DNA from: Apostichopus japonicus
Lineage: Eukaryota; Echinodermata; Holothuroidea; Aspidochirotida; Stichopodidae
DNA: 64,000 nt
Reading direction: 5' to 3'
Assembly: GCF_037975245.1 (NCBI RefSeq)
Contig: NC_092573.1
Coordinates: forward strand, 4,651,501 to 4,715,500
Of this stretch, positions 44,201-60,700 are shown piece after piece (within the stretch, counting starts at the first letter, position 1; each line of letters begins with the position of its first letter). Under the pieces are notes generated by a model, which worked only from the letters and a program-made list of their open reading frames with translations, had not been told where the DNA came from and did no database searches. The translations under genes and the position numbers were made by a program.

Positions 44201-45163
44201 TATATAATAGGTTACTGTCATCATACCATGCACCGACCACTTATATACCAGCTTGATGACGTCACCATACATATACTTACCATGTCAATTATGGAAGTAA
44301 GTCAAATAATCTTGAGTATTCTCAATCCTCTTAAATTTCCAACCAACCTAAACAGTTCAATTAGAAATAACACAAGAAATTGGTGTGTTAATTGTGTGTG
44401 ATTAGGCGATGTTACATTACAGTGAATACTAATTGAGTATAAAACGAAACTACCTGACAATAAATCCACCTCATTTGCGTTGCGCAACCAATACCGACAT
44501 TGTATAAGGACTTTAAAAGCTTACAGAAATGACAGATAAATTGTTTCAATGAAGAAATTATTTCTTTTTCAATATTATCAGCCAGTGGGAGAGAATGGTT
44601 CAGTTAGTAGCGGCAAGCCGTAACTTACGTCACTAGCGTCGGAAGGTTAACTCATCCGGTCCGAAACAGTCTGTTAATGTTAACATTCCCATAAGTATAC
44701 CCCAAAAAGACCTAGAACGTAAGGGCACATTAGTCAACCGTCAAATCACGAGAGATTGTCTGAGAACATGATCGGATTGGCATCCCATTTGTGAATTAAA
44801 TATAATTGAATGCAACAATCGTTGGTTTGCAGGCAACTTTTAAAGTCAGAGAGGTAATAAATTAAAAGAAAAACTGCGGGATATTTCTTTCAAACCGATG
44901 TTTGCTTAAAATACTATAAGGCGAGAAAGGGGGAAATGAAATAATACTTACGTACCAGCATATTTTTTAAAACTGAGTTTGACAAGCTGGTTCACATAAA
45001 AAGAAGAAGAAAAACCGAATTAGCCAGACGATATCTTAATGCTGACATCAAACTTGCCTCTCTGAAATATAGTCGTTTTTATTGTAAGTGTTAAATGCCA
45101 CTTTCATAGTTTCACAAGAAAAGTATACGGTCAATTTATGACATGTTAGTCCACAAGGAGAAA
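44201..45163. other. Unique AT-rich DNA, no gene seen
   Basis: Short frames only. Confidence 0.5.
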
Positions 45164-45246
45164 GAGAGAGACGGAGAGAGGGAGAGGTGGAGAGAGGGAA
45201 GGAGGGAGAGGGGGAGGGGAGGTGGAGGGGGGGGAAGGAGGGAGAG
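45164..45246. repeat. Purine tract of GA/GGA repeats
   Basis: GAGAGA passing into GGGAGG-type repeats, almost pure purine on the plus strand, with enough G-runs near 45205-45240 for a G-quadruplex. The mirror strand gives a spurious Ser/Pro frame. Confidence 0.9.
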
Positions 45247-48200
45247 AAAAATCTCAAAAGTGACTACAATGTTATGTATATGAAGACATTTTTACCGGAG
45301 TGAAAATCCAGGCTATGGAGACCCTTGATCGAACAAGCGTTTACCTTTGTAAAATACACTGTCTTGTTATTAGACTGTACAGAACTATATGTTTGTGTTT
45401 TTAGAGGTTAAACACATTCGAATGTTTTGTACAAAGGATGTAGATATACAGGCAAACATCTGTAGGCACATAAATAGTTAGACTGTAATCTCATATAATG
45501 AACGAACACATTTCAGCGGGAATATTATTAATGTTTAGGCTGCCTATATACTATAAAGGTTGTTGACATTAGTGGTATCCAAAGAGCTTTTTTAATGACA
45601 AATATACGTGTACAATGCAATTAAATGGTATGTCACCGTGCCATATGTCACACATGTCACGCATGTCACTTATTTTACAAAGTAACTTTTATGCCGAAGG
45701 AAAGTTTGTTTTAGTTTTTTAAATAAAACTTTTATACTTGAGAGACTCTGTGTGATCGTAGCAATTTAGGAAACAAAACTAAATATACATTTGGCAAAAT
45801 TAATTCATCTTGCCCTTGAAACTAGCTATGGGAAGGTGACAAAATCGGTCTTTGTTGTTCCTCATATATTTCCACCATACCATCTATGTGCTTTATATGA
45901 TAGCCGTGTTACATCTTAGAATAGTAACTCATGATTAACCGATGTGAGAAGCTCCATAAAAAAAGGGGGTAAAGAATAAGCAAAAATGCAAAGAGAAAAA
46001 CAAAATTAAAAAGGAGAAGCACTCGGCAGTTAAGTAAAACCAAGTTTCAAGCTGCATCAGATACAACAGGTAAAGCCAAAATGAACAGCAACGAAAAAAA
46101 TGACTAAAAACTTTAAGAAAACAACAAATTTGTTTGGGTTTCCCAAAAGCCTGGCAGGCACATATGTAGGGATAGGAAGTGACCCGTTAAGCGTGTTAAG
46201 TGGTTGTTTACTGTTAATCGTGATGTCGCATAAAGCACAGACATATAACACTTCAAGGAATGACTCAGTAAACTGGCCTAGGAGACTGATGTATCTTGGT
46301 TCAATCAGTCTGCTCATTTATTGATTGATTTAATAAATTGAAAAATAATGAAGAATAAGTCTGCTCGAAAATAAATCAAAGAAAATGACTAACATAATTT
46401 TGGCTCTAATGAAGTTACGATCATACCTCTTTTGGGTTGCAGCTATATTGACTGATAAACGTAGTGAGATTAATTCGATAAACTCATTATCGCATATCGC
46501 TTATCATTTTGTGCCAATCTTTTTCGACATGCTGTGTTTTTATTACTATGCAAAAAGCAGACAATCGTGATTTATTTTTCTCATACAATTAATTTATACG
46601 TAGGTCAGCTGTTCAGATTGTAATGAAACAGTAATTTTAGTGATATACCCAACTCTATAATATATAACAAGGCCTAATTTCTTTTGTTGAATTCCATCTT
46701 AAGTTATACTCAAACTTTTATAAGGTTAAATTGCCGATACTTGTTTGAGAAAACTGAATGAACGGATTTTCGTAAGGTTTCACACGTTGGTTCCAGAAAG
46801 ACAATTAACAATTTAACTGCACATTATTTACTTAGCATATACTTCAATTTCTTAAGTATTGCTGCCTATATTAGACAATGATCCTTTGACTTACCGAAAC
46901 AAGAATATGACCCATACTTTAAGACGTGATTTATACAGTAACCATTATTTCATATACTCTTGACAAGCAGCTGTGTGTTAAGACATGTATCGTATAGATA
47001 ACGTATAACTAAAGCAAATATACACGACCGATTGCCATTTTGTTTTAGGTTTTAGTGAATAAATTTGATGTTGTTTACGTTATTCACTTCAAAGGTAGAC
47101 TTTACCTAAACAACTGTTTTTCACCTACTGAACAATATTTTTTTATACTATAAGATTTTTAATTGACACTTATTTCTTTAAAGTTAAATCGGGCAGTTTT
47201 GAACCAAAAAGGAGACAAAGAAGAAGTAAAATAAATAAAAACCAACAACAACAACTCAACAACAATCTAATCGAAGTTTACAAGGGAACACCGGTTTCTA
47301 TTTCACCCCTGTTACTTAGTTTGAAAGTTTTAATAAGCTTCATTCTCTTATAAATGTATATATTTGAAGGTATAAGTCATAGCAACATATATATGTCTTT
47401 GCAAATTAACATTAATGTAGTTTATATTTGATTAAAACAAGAACTGATCGCCCTGGGGCTTGTGCGTAATTTATTTATAGAAAGGTATATACCTTCTAAA
47501 AATTATGATGTATTTTTTTCCTTTTAAAAAAAAAAATCAGTTATTTTTTAAATTAACTTAAAAAAGAAGAAGTTTACCATAAGAATAACATACAGTAACT
47601 TTATGTTTCTCCTCAGTGATAATATTCGAGCTTCTTTCCCTGGAAGGTTAATAACTTCTGTCATATGAGCCAACACTTAAAACGATGAAAGAGACTGGGA
47701 AAATGGGATAGAATTACCAATTAACTGATTGGAGAAATTGGCGAACGCGGTACAGATTTCAATGTGTGTCTAAGTAAATGAACTGATGTAGCGATAGAAC
47801 ACAGGCATATTCAGTAGAATATATGAAGCGCCATATGTATATAGTTTTCTTTTCATTATTCAGACAAGTTTACTGCAGCACCTACTCAAATATTTTTACC
47901 AAACTGTAACAGCAGTAAAAGCTACATAATACTTGTAGTAACGCGTTTATCTTGGCAGCAGTAGCTTCAATATAAGTTGATGAATTAAATCAAATTATTA
48001 CTCATATCATTTGAAGGGACCGAATACATATATATATATATATTTTTCAATTAAGATTAGTCTTTACACGATAACCGAATATCTATCTAGGTAAATATTT
48101 TCGTATATATCGTTTACAGGTTGCACTAACAATGGATGAAATGATTTTTAAAATGACGGCGAGAATAAAATAAAATGAAGAAAAGAAGTGAAAGGCAGTG

Positions 48201-50741
48201 ACTATGACATGTTTTAATAAAAATAAATACCATTTTCGAGTGTTGCCATTTATCATTTAGCGTCATGGATAGAGATAGGCAACTATTATAAATACTGGCA
48301 GACATCTTGTCGAATTACGTAGATGGATTTTGAACGCTTTGTTTGTGTCTATGTAAACCAAGTGGATCATACACATTTCTGTTTATCATTTAAATTTTTA
48401 GCTAAGTCCATTAAATGATCATAAATAAATAAATTTCACAACATTCTTTTCAGGCTGAAACACGTACCACTCTCTGTTTTATCCAGATTTTATTATCATG
48501 TTGAAATATATAACAGGGAGCATATTTTTTATTACACTATATTCAAGAAATGCTTGATCCAGTGAGGAATACCTGCCTCTTAAAGCTTCGCATTGCTCTG
48601 ACACGAATAATCTTTATAAGTAAGTTTCTTGATTCATCCAATACTGTTGTTATCTTTTAAGATGCATATTATGCCCTGATATGACTCATAAAAGTGCTTT
48701 CATTACCCACAGAGATCACGTAAAACCATTTTATTATACATTGGATATGTTGCTTCCATAAATTATGTCATTATTTATTAACAAGTATATATTCTTGACC
48801 ATATATGGCGCCAACACCCATTGTAACAACAGAATATCACCAATTGACAAAGTATACCCAGTTTTTTTTTGTATATTTACAATAATAGCCTTTTACCAAT
48901 TATAACAAAAAGGCGCAATATATTTTTCCATAAACAATTACCAAATAGGTACAATGTGCAATGAATGCTGACATTTGTTTATATTACATATCAAATTTTT
49001 GTGAGAACTCTGCTTCGGGGATAAATTAGGATGTATTGATTCTGAAGTTTTCAAAGAAAATAATCCTGAAGACTTCTTGGGATGACTATAAATAGCTTCC
49101 TGTCATGTTTATTACCTTGTTTTTGAACAGGTCATGATTTTGACGTTTGGTGTTTCCATAATTTACACCATTGTCACCATCACATCGACGGCACCACGTG
49201 TATCATAATATTCTTGATAGGTTGGCCATTAATCTATTGACGAACATGTCCTAAGAAATCATGTGTACAAGATAGTAAATTTCAACCATGTATTTGACGG
49301 CTTTGCTAATAGAAAAATATACTATTTATTTGTACCTAAAGTTTAGAAATTGCTTTGTTTTCTATCAATTTTATGCTTCCCACTTTTTCTGCATTATACT
49401 CGTAAAATATCGCGAGGCATTAAGCACACCAATCACATCCGCTGATATCTGTGGTCGTACTTCAAATATGAACATATAGATATAATTCACTGTGATTTAC
49501 GATCGTTTCATCAACATCGAATGAAAGACACAAAACATGACCCGACTTTGACTTTTATCATTTGGCAGATATAATCATTACTCCATCATTAGCATTTTTT
49601 AGCTTAGAACTCAAGTTTTTACAAGTAGGACTTTCTAAGAACAAAGTATGCCGGAATCATTAAACATGTTAGTTTCTCAAAATATCACCAAAGACCATGC
49701 ATTAACGAATAGCACGATATCTCTAAACAATCAGTGCTGCAATAATAACAAGAATATGCGTTATCTTTCACTTTACGTTTATATATATGATGTAATAAAC
49801 CAGGAACAAAACGAATGCTTCTTTTATCCTGGTCGGATGAAATTGTATAGACTTTGTAAAGCTTAGTATTACAACAAGAAATATAGAATATGCAACACTT
49901 TTCAGTCTTCTATATTTCATGTTACATGTCAACTGATTCCTAAAAGGCTAAGGAAAATCAGATAATTGTACGCAGTAGAGTGTGTGTAGCCTATTTTAAA
50001 CTTATTTATGTTATGCATGACACGTTCTTTAAAGCCTCACAATATCTTGTGTGACAATGTCCCACGCCGTGATTGCTAAATACGAGTAAATTCACGGCTG
50101 GTATCGCAGAAATACAGAATATTTAGCCGTTTTAATCATGTATCATTTGTATGACATGTCTCACAACATCGCAAAATGAAATAAGGAATATATATACAGC
50201 GTGGTTAACTCCATCTATACTTGTTATAATAAGTGCCATAAATTGTTCTTAAAGCTTTACTAAACTTGAAGGAAGAATCACAGCATGGGAAACGTAATAT
50301 GATAGGTTTACTGCCACAACAACTGTTGATATAAAATATAGTTTTAAAGGAACTTGAAATAATCAAGTATACCGAATATTAAGCCTGTGGTATGATTCTC
50401 CAGGCCTTAAGTTAAATCCTCAATATTTCAATTTCAGAAAACAATTCATCACCTCACCTCACATTACGTCACACGATTTGGTCAGAACTTTGCAAAGGTA
50501 AGAAAAACTGCGCTAATCTTGGAGAGCTTTGACTCAAATATCTGACGAAGAGGCTGCATTTCGTCAGTGTTTGATGTCACGGTGCCCCTATAGGAGAGGA
50601 ACCTTCTCACTTTCTCTTTGAAGTTCGTTACTTATTTCCATAGGGACCACGAGTAGCAAGTAAACTAATAAATATAACAGTTATGGCCGGTTCATTATTT
50701 CATAATCATATCCGAACTGTATCAAACAAAACTCCTGTTGA
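45247..50741. other. Unique AT-rich DNA, no gene seen
   Basis: The longest gene-free, repeat-poor block. Frames such as 46057-46317 (-) and 46100-46324 (+) overlap each other and have no recognisable product. A short (TA)n run lies near 48028-48042. Confidence 0.55.
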
Positions 50742-54099
<3,358 letters not shown>

Positions 54100-54656
54100 C
54101 CTAAACATCCTCTCCGAATGCTCCGCCTGCGTCGAAGGTGAAACTTCAGTTTTACATAAAGAAAAGAAATACGTCGTCGATAGGAGATGTCGCGTTGACG
54201 TTAGGACAGTTAACAATGAAACACTGCGTCTTGTTATTGATCAATCCTTTCACTACGTCACGAATAAGCTTGGCGCGGTATACTAGCTCTCCAAATCATA
54301 GTGTGGACGATACTTATAGGTCACGTGATAGTCTGTTCGCCTCGTAAATATCCCCCAACAGCTGGTATGATATATTCATTTCTCTACTTGACAGTCGTGC
54401 TGTGAAGCCGCAATTTTTTATAGGTAAGAGGGTAACGAACAAACGGTAGTTGTTTTGATTAGTTCCTCTCGCGCAGACAAACTGTTTAAAAGTCAGCCTC
54501 AGTCAACTTGTTCTCAAAACAGGACAGGAACGTTGCTTTCGAGGACAACGGAGATTCTGCATGTGGGAAGTTTGGACATTTTCAACAATTCGTCTTCTAT
54601 TTCGTTCTATCTGAACATTTCACACTGTGGAAATTTACTTTGAGGAAAGATGAAAG
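54100..54656 (+). promoter_or_regulatory. Candidate promoter and 5' untranslated first exon
   Basis: This stretch is less AT-rich than its surroundings. In order it holds a CRE-like CTACGTCACG near 54254, a palindromic E-box TCACGTGA at 54321-54328, CAGCTG near 54359 and a TATA-like TTTTTATA at 54415-54422. About 30 bp downstream a putative start would fall near 54450. The transcript would continue to ATGAAAG at 54650-54656, immediately followed by GTGCGT, a fair splice donor. A 17-codon upstream frame starts at 54560. A first exon ending a few codons after the ATG is common in animal genes, but I could not find a second exon. It is a hypothesis only. Confidence 0.2.
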
Positions 54657-57407
54657 GTGCGTGCATTCAATTAAATTATTCTTTTGAGAATGTTATTTGA
54701 TGGATCATAATTGGTTTATCTAAATGCATATCTTAATCTGTCTTGCTTAAAGTTGATATTGAGTTATTCATCGTATATACATCGATTTTAATCATTAACA
54801 TAGGTCTAGGTTGGTTAAATGAACACAAATTGCTAAACGTGTGATTGAGCCAAGCTTCAGCTACAATAAACGAGACGTACACCAACAGTAAACAGCCAAT
54901 GATTCACGTAATATAAAACACATATTGTCTAAGTGAGCAAATGTAGGCAAATTTCATATTTTTTGTGCAAATTTCAACTCGTACAGCTTAAACATATCAA
55001 AACATCAGTCAAACTCTTACTTTTAGCTGCCATATTTTGTTTTAACAAATCCATAGATGGTTGCGTGCTTTAGGGACGGCTTTGGATGATATGCATGTTG
55101 TTAACACTCAAAAGTAGTTATTGAATTTTGCAAGTTGCTTCTAATCAATATCTTACATATTATCTTACATGACTGAAGGACAATACTCCAATTGTGTTAT
55201 CTGAAAATTAACAAAATAACGTAGCGATTCTCCAACTTCATCAAGATTTTTTATTTAATCTTGAACAAGGTTTGGTTACTGCTCGTTCAACTACTAGTAA
55301 GAATCCCTCCATATTCTTAAGAAGTGTTTGACAAGGTTTCCTTAAGGATGTGCCTACATAATCCCGATATAGTGATTACGGTCTAGTTATAATAAGACTT
55401 TGAATTGATCTGATTACAAGTACGAGAACTCGTAGACTTTGTAGGCAACCGATTTTACATAGTTGATACCGAGACAACTAAATTTATTTAAAATGTAAGC
55501 ATGTACCTTGATCGCATTTCGAATTATAAATCAGTTTAATGTATTAAAAACTTCATATCTGATGTCATTAGTGAAGCAACATGTATTATTTTGTTACGCC
55601 TGCCATTAATAATGAAAAAGAAACACGCCCCTCAAGTTAATGAGGACAAAAGAAACCAAAACAAAGAAGAAGATAAAAACGTTAAGAAAACCAAAACAAG
55701 ACGAAGTTCTAAGGTATGCAAACATGAAAACATAGTCTGTAGTCGTGGCATAAAATAATAAACAACTATAGGCATAACATTGACAGTCTTCCGAAACACT
55801 TCATTAAACTAAGACGAACATAGCTTCCAATATTCAAGTAACCTCTGAATACCGCATCTAACTTTGGACAGCAAGATGGTTGTAACCACGTACATTCCTT
55901 ACATAGACTGAGATTCATCTAATTATGTGAAATTATACATGGACTCGTCACACAGATGCCAAGTAACAACCCAAGGCATAATGCAGCTTTAAGTAGCCGT
56001 ATATGACTTAATGTATATGAATGGAATAGTATTAATACTGAAGCCATGGAAGGTTCGTTAAGAGACCCACTAATGCACGAGTTTGTCGAAGGAGGGGGTA
56101 ATTTGATCTTTAAGGAGGGGGTAATTTGATCTTAAAAGAAGAGAAAACAATCACAACAAGGAGACATATGTGGCCATTGGTAAATGATTACTATGAAATA
56201 TTTGAAATTCATCACCATAGTTTGAAATATCGATTGGGTGTGTCATTGACAAGTATGGGAGCCAATTGCTCCTTGTTACACGAAATCACAAAGGGAGGAT
56301 AAGGACGAAAGCGAGGGCGGAGGAGCTATGAGGGAGGGGGTGGGGGGAAGTCAAATGGGAGTGGGGGAATACTTTGTCAAAGTCCAAAGTTTGAAAGTTT
56401 AAAAAATCGAATGTGAAAGGTGCAGAAAGTGTTCGTAAGTGGACCCACGCTTATCCCTTTCAGCCACGTAGTGGTAACATATTCTTGTGACATTTGACGT
56501 GTTTCTATATGAAAGAGTTAACAGTGTTTAGGCCATAATGTGCCTCATGTATGCAATCGATCGATTGGTATGAAAGTTATCAGCGAAATGTAAACTGAGT
56601 CCCTCGTAATGCAGCTGCCTGTGTTTCCTGGTTAAAATTACTATTGAACTTATTTTGAATACCGTTAAATTTACTCGTGTACGACTGTTGCAATTTTCCT
56701 CTGTGAATGCTGCATCAAGGACTAATTTTTATCATCTGATATATTTGTTGACATTTTGAACATCTATCGCAACAACCTAACGATATGTATATTAATATTG
56801 CGTGTTTATCTAAGATGTGTCGTGTGCTGTAAGAAGCATAAGCAAAACACTGCATACAATTTGTTGAAGCTCTGATATTAATAAAATGAACCTGTAACAC
56901 CAAAGTACCGTTGTCATAACAGTTAAGCTGATATGTTTCTGTTTCTCTTTATGCACATTTTATTCAACGAGGTGGATAATACGTTATTCATAATATTAAT
57001 AATAATAATATCATTTTAATATTATATTTACATGAAAGCCTTTAGAATTTGAAAGGTATAGTACCCTCAACTAATCATGCATCTTTGCAAGTCTAGACAA
57101 AGCACAATGTAACATTTTCTTCTGTATACGTAACACACCAGAGTGTATACAGCCGGATTAATTGAGGTAGCTTGATACTAAACCTATCGGGTAGAATATA
57201 TCTTTTGAGATGGTCTAGCTATATATAACCGTAAACTTGGTATGTTATGGCTGTTATCTCCTATAACGGATCTTATCGTCAGTATATGGTCGTTTTCAAG
57301 AAGCAAATTGTTAATGGAATTGAAGGAAAATTTACATTTCTTGTAATAGGTCATGTGCAGCAGCTTAACAGCGTTAACAGTCTAAGCTGTAACTAACTGA
57401 GACATAA
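54657..57407. other. Unique AT-rich DNA with a small duplication and G-rich patch
   Basis: A 23-bp unit (GGAGGGGGTAATTTGATCTT and three more bases) is duplicated at 56091-56113 and 56114-56136. A G-rich patch lies at 56288-56350. No gene seen. Confidence 0.5.
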
Positions 57408-57772
57408 TGAAAACTATAGCTACGGCTTGAAAGACCACGACTGAGGCTTGAAAGACTATAACTAAGGCTTGGGAGACTATAAATAAGGCTTGAAAGACTA
57501 TAACAAAAGCTTGAACGACGATAACGAACGCTTGACAGACTGGAACAAAGGCTTGAAAGACTTTAAATGAGGCTTGGAAGACTATAACTAAGGCTTGAAA
57601 GACTATAACGAAGGCTTGAAAGACTATAACTAAGGCTTGGAAGACTTTAATTAGGGCTTCAAAGACTATAAATATAACTAAGGCTTGAAAGAATATAGCT
57701 GAGGCTTGAAAGACTACAACCGAGGCTTGAAAGACTATAACTAAGGCTTGAAAGAATATAAATAAGGCTTGT
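57408..57772. repeat. 21-bp minisatellite, about 17 copies
   Basis: The unit is AAGGCTTGAAAGACTATAACT-like, with changes such as GGAAGAC, GACAGAC and TGAGG. Because 21 is divisible by three, the reverse frame at 57659-57874 reads a seven-residue SLSYILS repeat; I do not regard it as a gene. Confidence 0.92.
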
Positions 57773-60700
57773 TATTGGTCTTATTGCGACTCTAACAATG
57801 AGACTGCCATACGAAAGTACGTGTTTGAAAGCAATACACTTTAAGCAAATTCCGCATTCATATGGATATACCATTACCAGAAAAGACCTTCACTTAATTC
57901 TTCATATGAAATGTATCATGACAGCATCTGCTCAGTCGTTTTCTAAATTACGGTTAATGTGCCTAACATGAACTCTAACTGCCAATATCGAACACTGAGT
58001 TCAGTACGGTAGAAGTGCCAAGACTTATGAAGATAGTGAATAACGAAGTCCAAATTACGTCTTAGGGAGACGAACGTCTAGCAGGGTCAGCTAATCATTT
58101 CTGGCATGGTAAGGATAATTTGCAACGTCCAACCTGATATGTATAGTTGATATGGGTACCAAAGAGAGGGACAGTGAAATTCTTCATAACAATACACGGA
58201 TGATCATTCGATCTCTTCAAAGGTTCATAGGCTATGAAAACGACAAGCGTTTGCAAAAGATTTCATCTGTTTAGTTTTGCATATGAAGAAGCAAATAACT
58301 CAATATGTGAGTTGTTTTATATTTGGTTTTCTCCTTCCAATACAATAAAGATTAGTTTTCCTACACGTACATCCATCCAGTATCAATCAATCTTGTGTAA
58401 TGCGTACTATAATTTAATGCTACCCCTTGCCGGGTACTCTTGCACACAGTAGTGTGACATATCAAATGAGACCCTGCTAGCGATAGACCAAAAAAGTCAC
58501 AAAAAAACGAAGAAAAAAAAAGATGGGTTTCAAAATATTTTGATTGATTACGAACGAAAAGTTATTCGAGAGTTAAAATTTGTACTTGCAGGTTAGATGA
58601 AGCTTTGCTTGATGACAGTGTTGGTATTTAAATCCGAGATGGGCCCGGGGAAGGGGACTGTTTATATCCACCGGAGACGTGTGAACAGTTCGGCATTTTG
58701 TAGTCGGACAACAGGAAGCGTAAAATATTGATAACAAATTACACTAGTTAAGAATATTACTGGCACAATGTTGATTAGACTTCTAGGCGGCGAGTGACAA
58801 ATGTAGGGATTAAAATAACAGAGATAGGTTTATGAAATTAAACTTTTTTACAAAGCCTTTAAGATTCTCTTTCCGCATTAGTAGATCATAAGAAAATCTA
58901 ATATTACGTATGGTGTAATGTGATAAATCGCGTGCTACGTGGAATGCAATAAAATATAATTCTTAAGTTTATAACTCTGTCATACCTAGTCGTATGGGGG
59001 AAGGAAATTAAATTTAAAAAAATGGCAATGCTTATTTGACACGCGTTTGTTTCTAATACAGTTCATTAATAAAAAGATCTATTTTCAAGATTTGAAAATA
59101 TTTCAAAAAACATATTACATAGTAGCTTTGAATAATCCTGGGCGGGCTCGAATTTCAAAGAAAACATATTTTGTTACATCATTTTACCAAACAGCAACTG
59201 TAACTAACGCATTAATTTCAAGTAAGTTTCACTTAGCTTTTAAAATGAAAATATCAATTATTCAAACCTAAAGTATCCACATATAAACTGTTACAAAGCT
59301 ACGCTTGAATGCAGTATCCAATTCTCATATGTTGTTTGTGGTTTATTTATCTTGCATAGATGATACAAGTTGAGCCCTGCATGTCAGGATATTGTACTTA
59401 TTGGATAATCTGTGATGACGTGTCACCAGTGATAATAGGTCAACATATCCTACATGAATATTTGACATTGAAACGTGACATAATTGGGCTAATGCTTACT
59501 GTTTATTGATCTCAAATCTTCGTTTAGAAAGCTATTACTTCACTTGCTTGGATATCAATCGCTCACTCTGATGTTGTGAGATATTTGTGGTACGTTACAC
59601 TTGTAAAGCTTGTGTACCCTTATTAGCAAACACACCAAACCAAACTTACTCAAATCATCTTTTTGCCATTAAATATTGAAGATGCGAAAATATTTAACAT
59701 TAATCGTCTGCTATATATATATATGCATGGACATTTCTGTATGTATAAACGTTTCTATGTTTTGCTGTTGTACGAATCACGCCTTTCAAATCAGAAATAT
59801 ATTTACATATAATTCATCCAGAAGAAAAAAGAGCACATGATGCGAAACCTTTCAAAGTATTTACATAATATTATATGACATGTTTCTGTATTGCTAGTTC
59901 ACGTATTCACACAGGTAACATTTCACCAGTGTCTTGAGTCTTTCTCAGTACAACTATTAGGTGAAGTTGTGAATAGATTGAAAGTTTGTCTGTATATGGA
60001 GGGACAAAGGCTGAAAAATACGTTGCTGCATGAGAATCACCGCAGGATATGAAAATCACATGAATACAAAGACTTTAGGAAATACAATCGCTGCATCACA
60101 ATAATAGTAGTATTAGAAACACTAACATATCAGACAGTAAGTGTAATATTATGTGCAAGTGATACAACTACATCAAGGAAAATGGCACTGGAGTTTGAGG
60201 AACTGTTCCCATAACTACTTATGTAACAAGTTTGACAATGTATGTCATGGCAATGTTTCTATACTGAAGAGAAACCACTTGTTTTATTTCAACGCAAAAT
60301 AGCCCTTCATCATTGTACTTTATGAACAGTTCAGTATTATGTTAATTAACTAGCGATAACGACGGAAAAGTCAAAGACTTATTTCAATAAGTAGCAAGCA
60401 ATAGTATTCATTTGATGACGTTTTTAGAAGGAACTACGGCTATTGGGTCATCCTCAGACCTCAATTTCAGGCAAGACATTACTGTGCGTAAAACTGTTGT
60501 TAAATTATGTCAACTATTGTGTAATCTATTGAAGAAGACAATATCTTCCTAATGTTCTCCCCGCAAGGATAAGTGCCGCAAAGTCTTAACGTTATTTGTT
60601 TCATTATAAATTAATGGTTCGCGGAAACAGTGCAGTAATGCCTTGTGGTTAGAAATTTGGCGAAGTGAAACTAATTTGATTAAATGAAAAAGAAATGATA

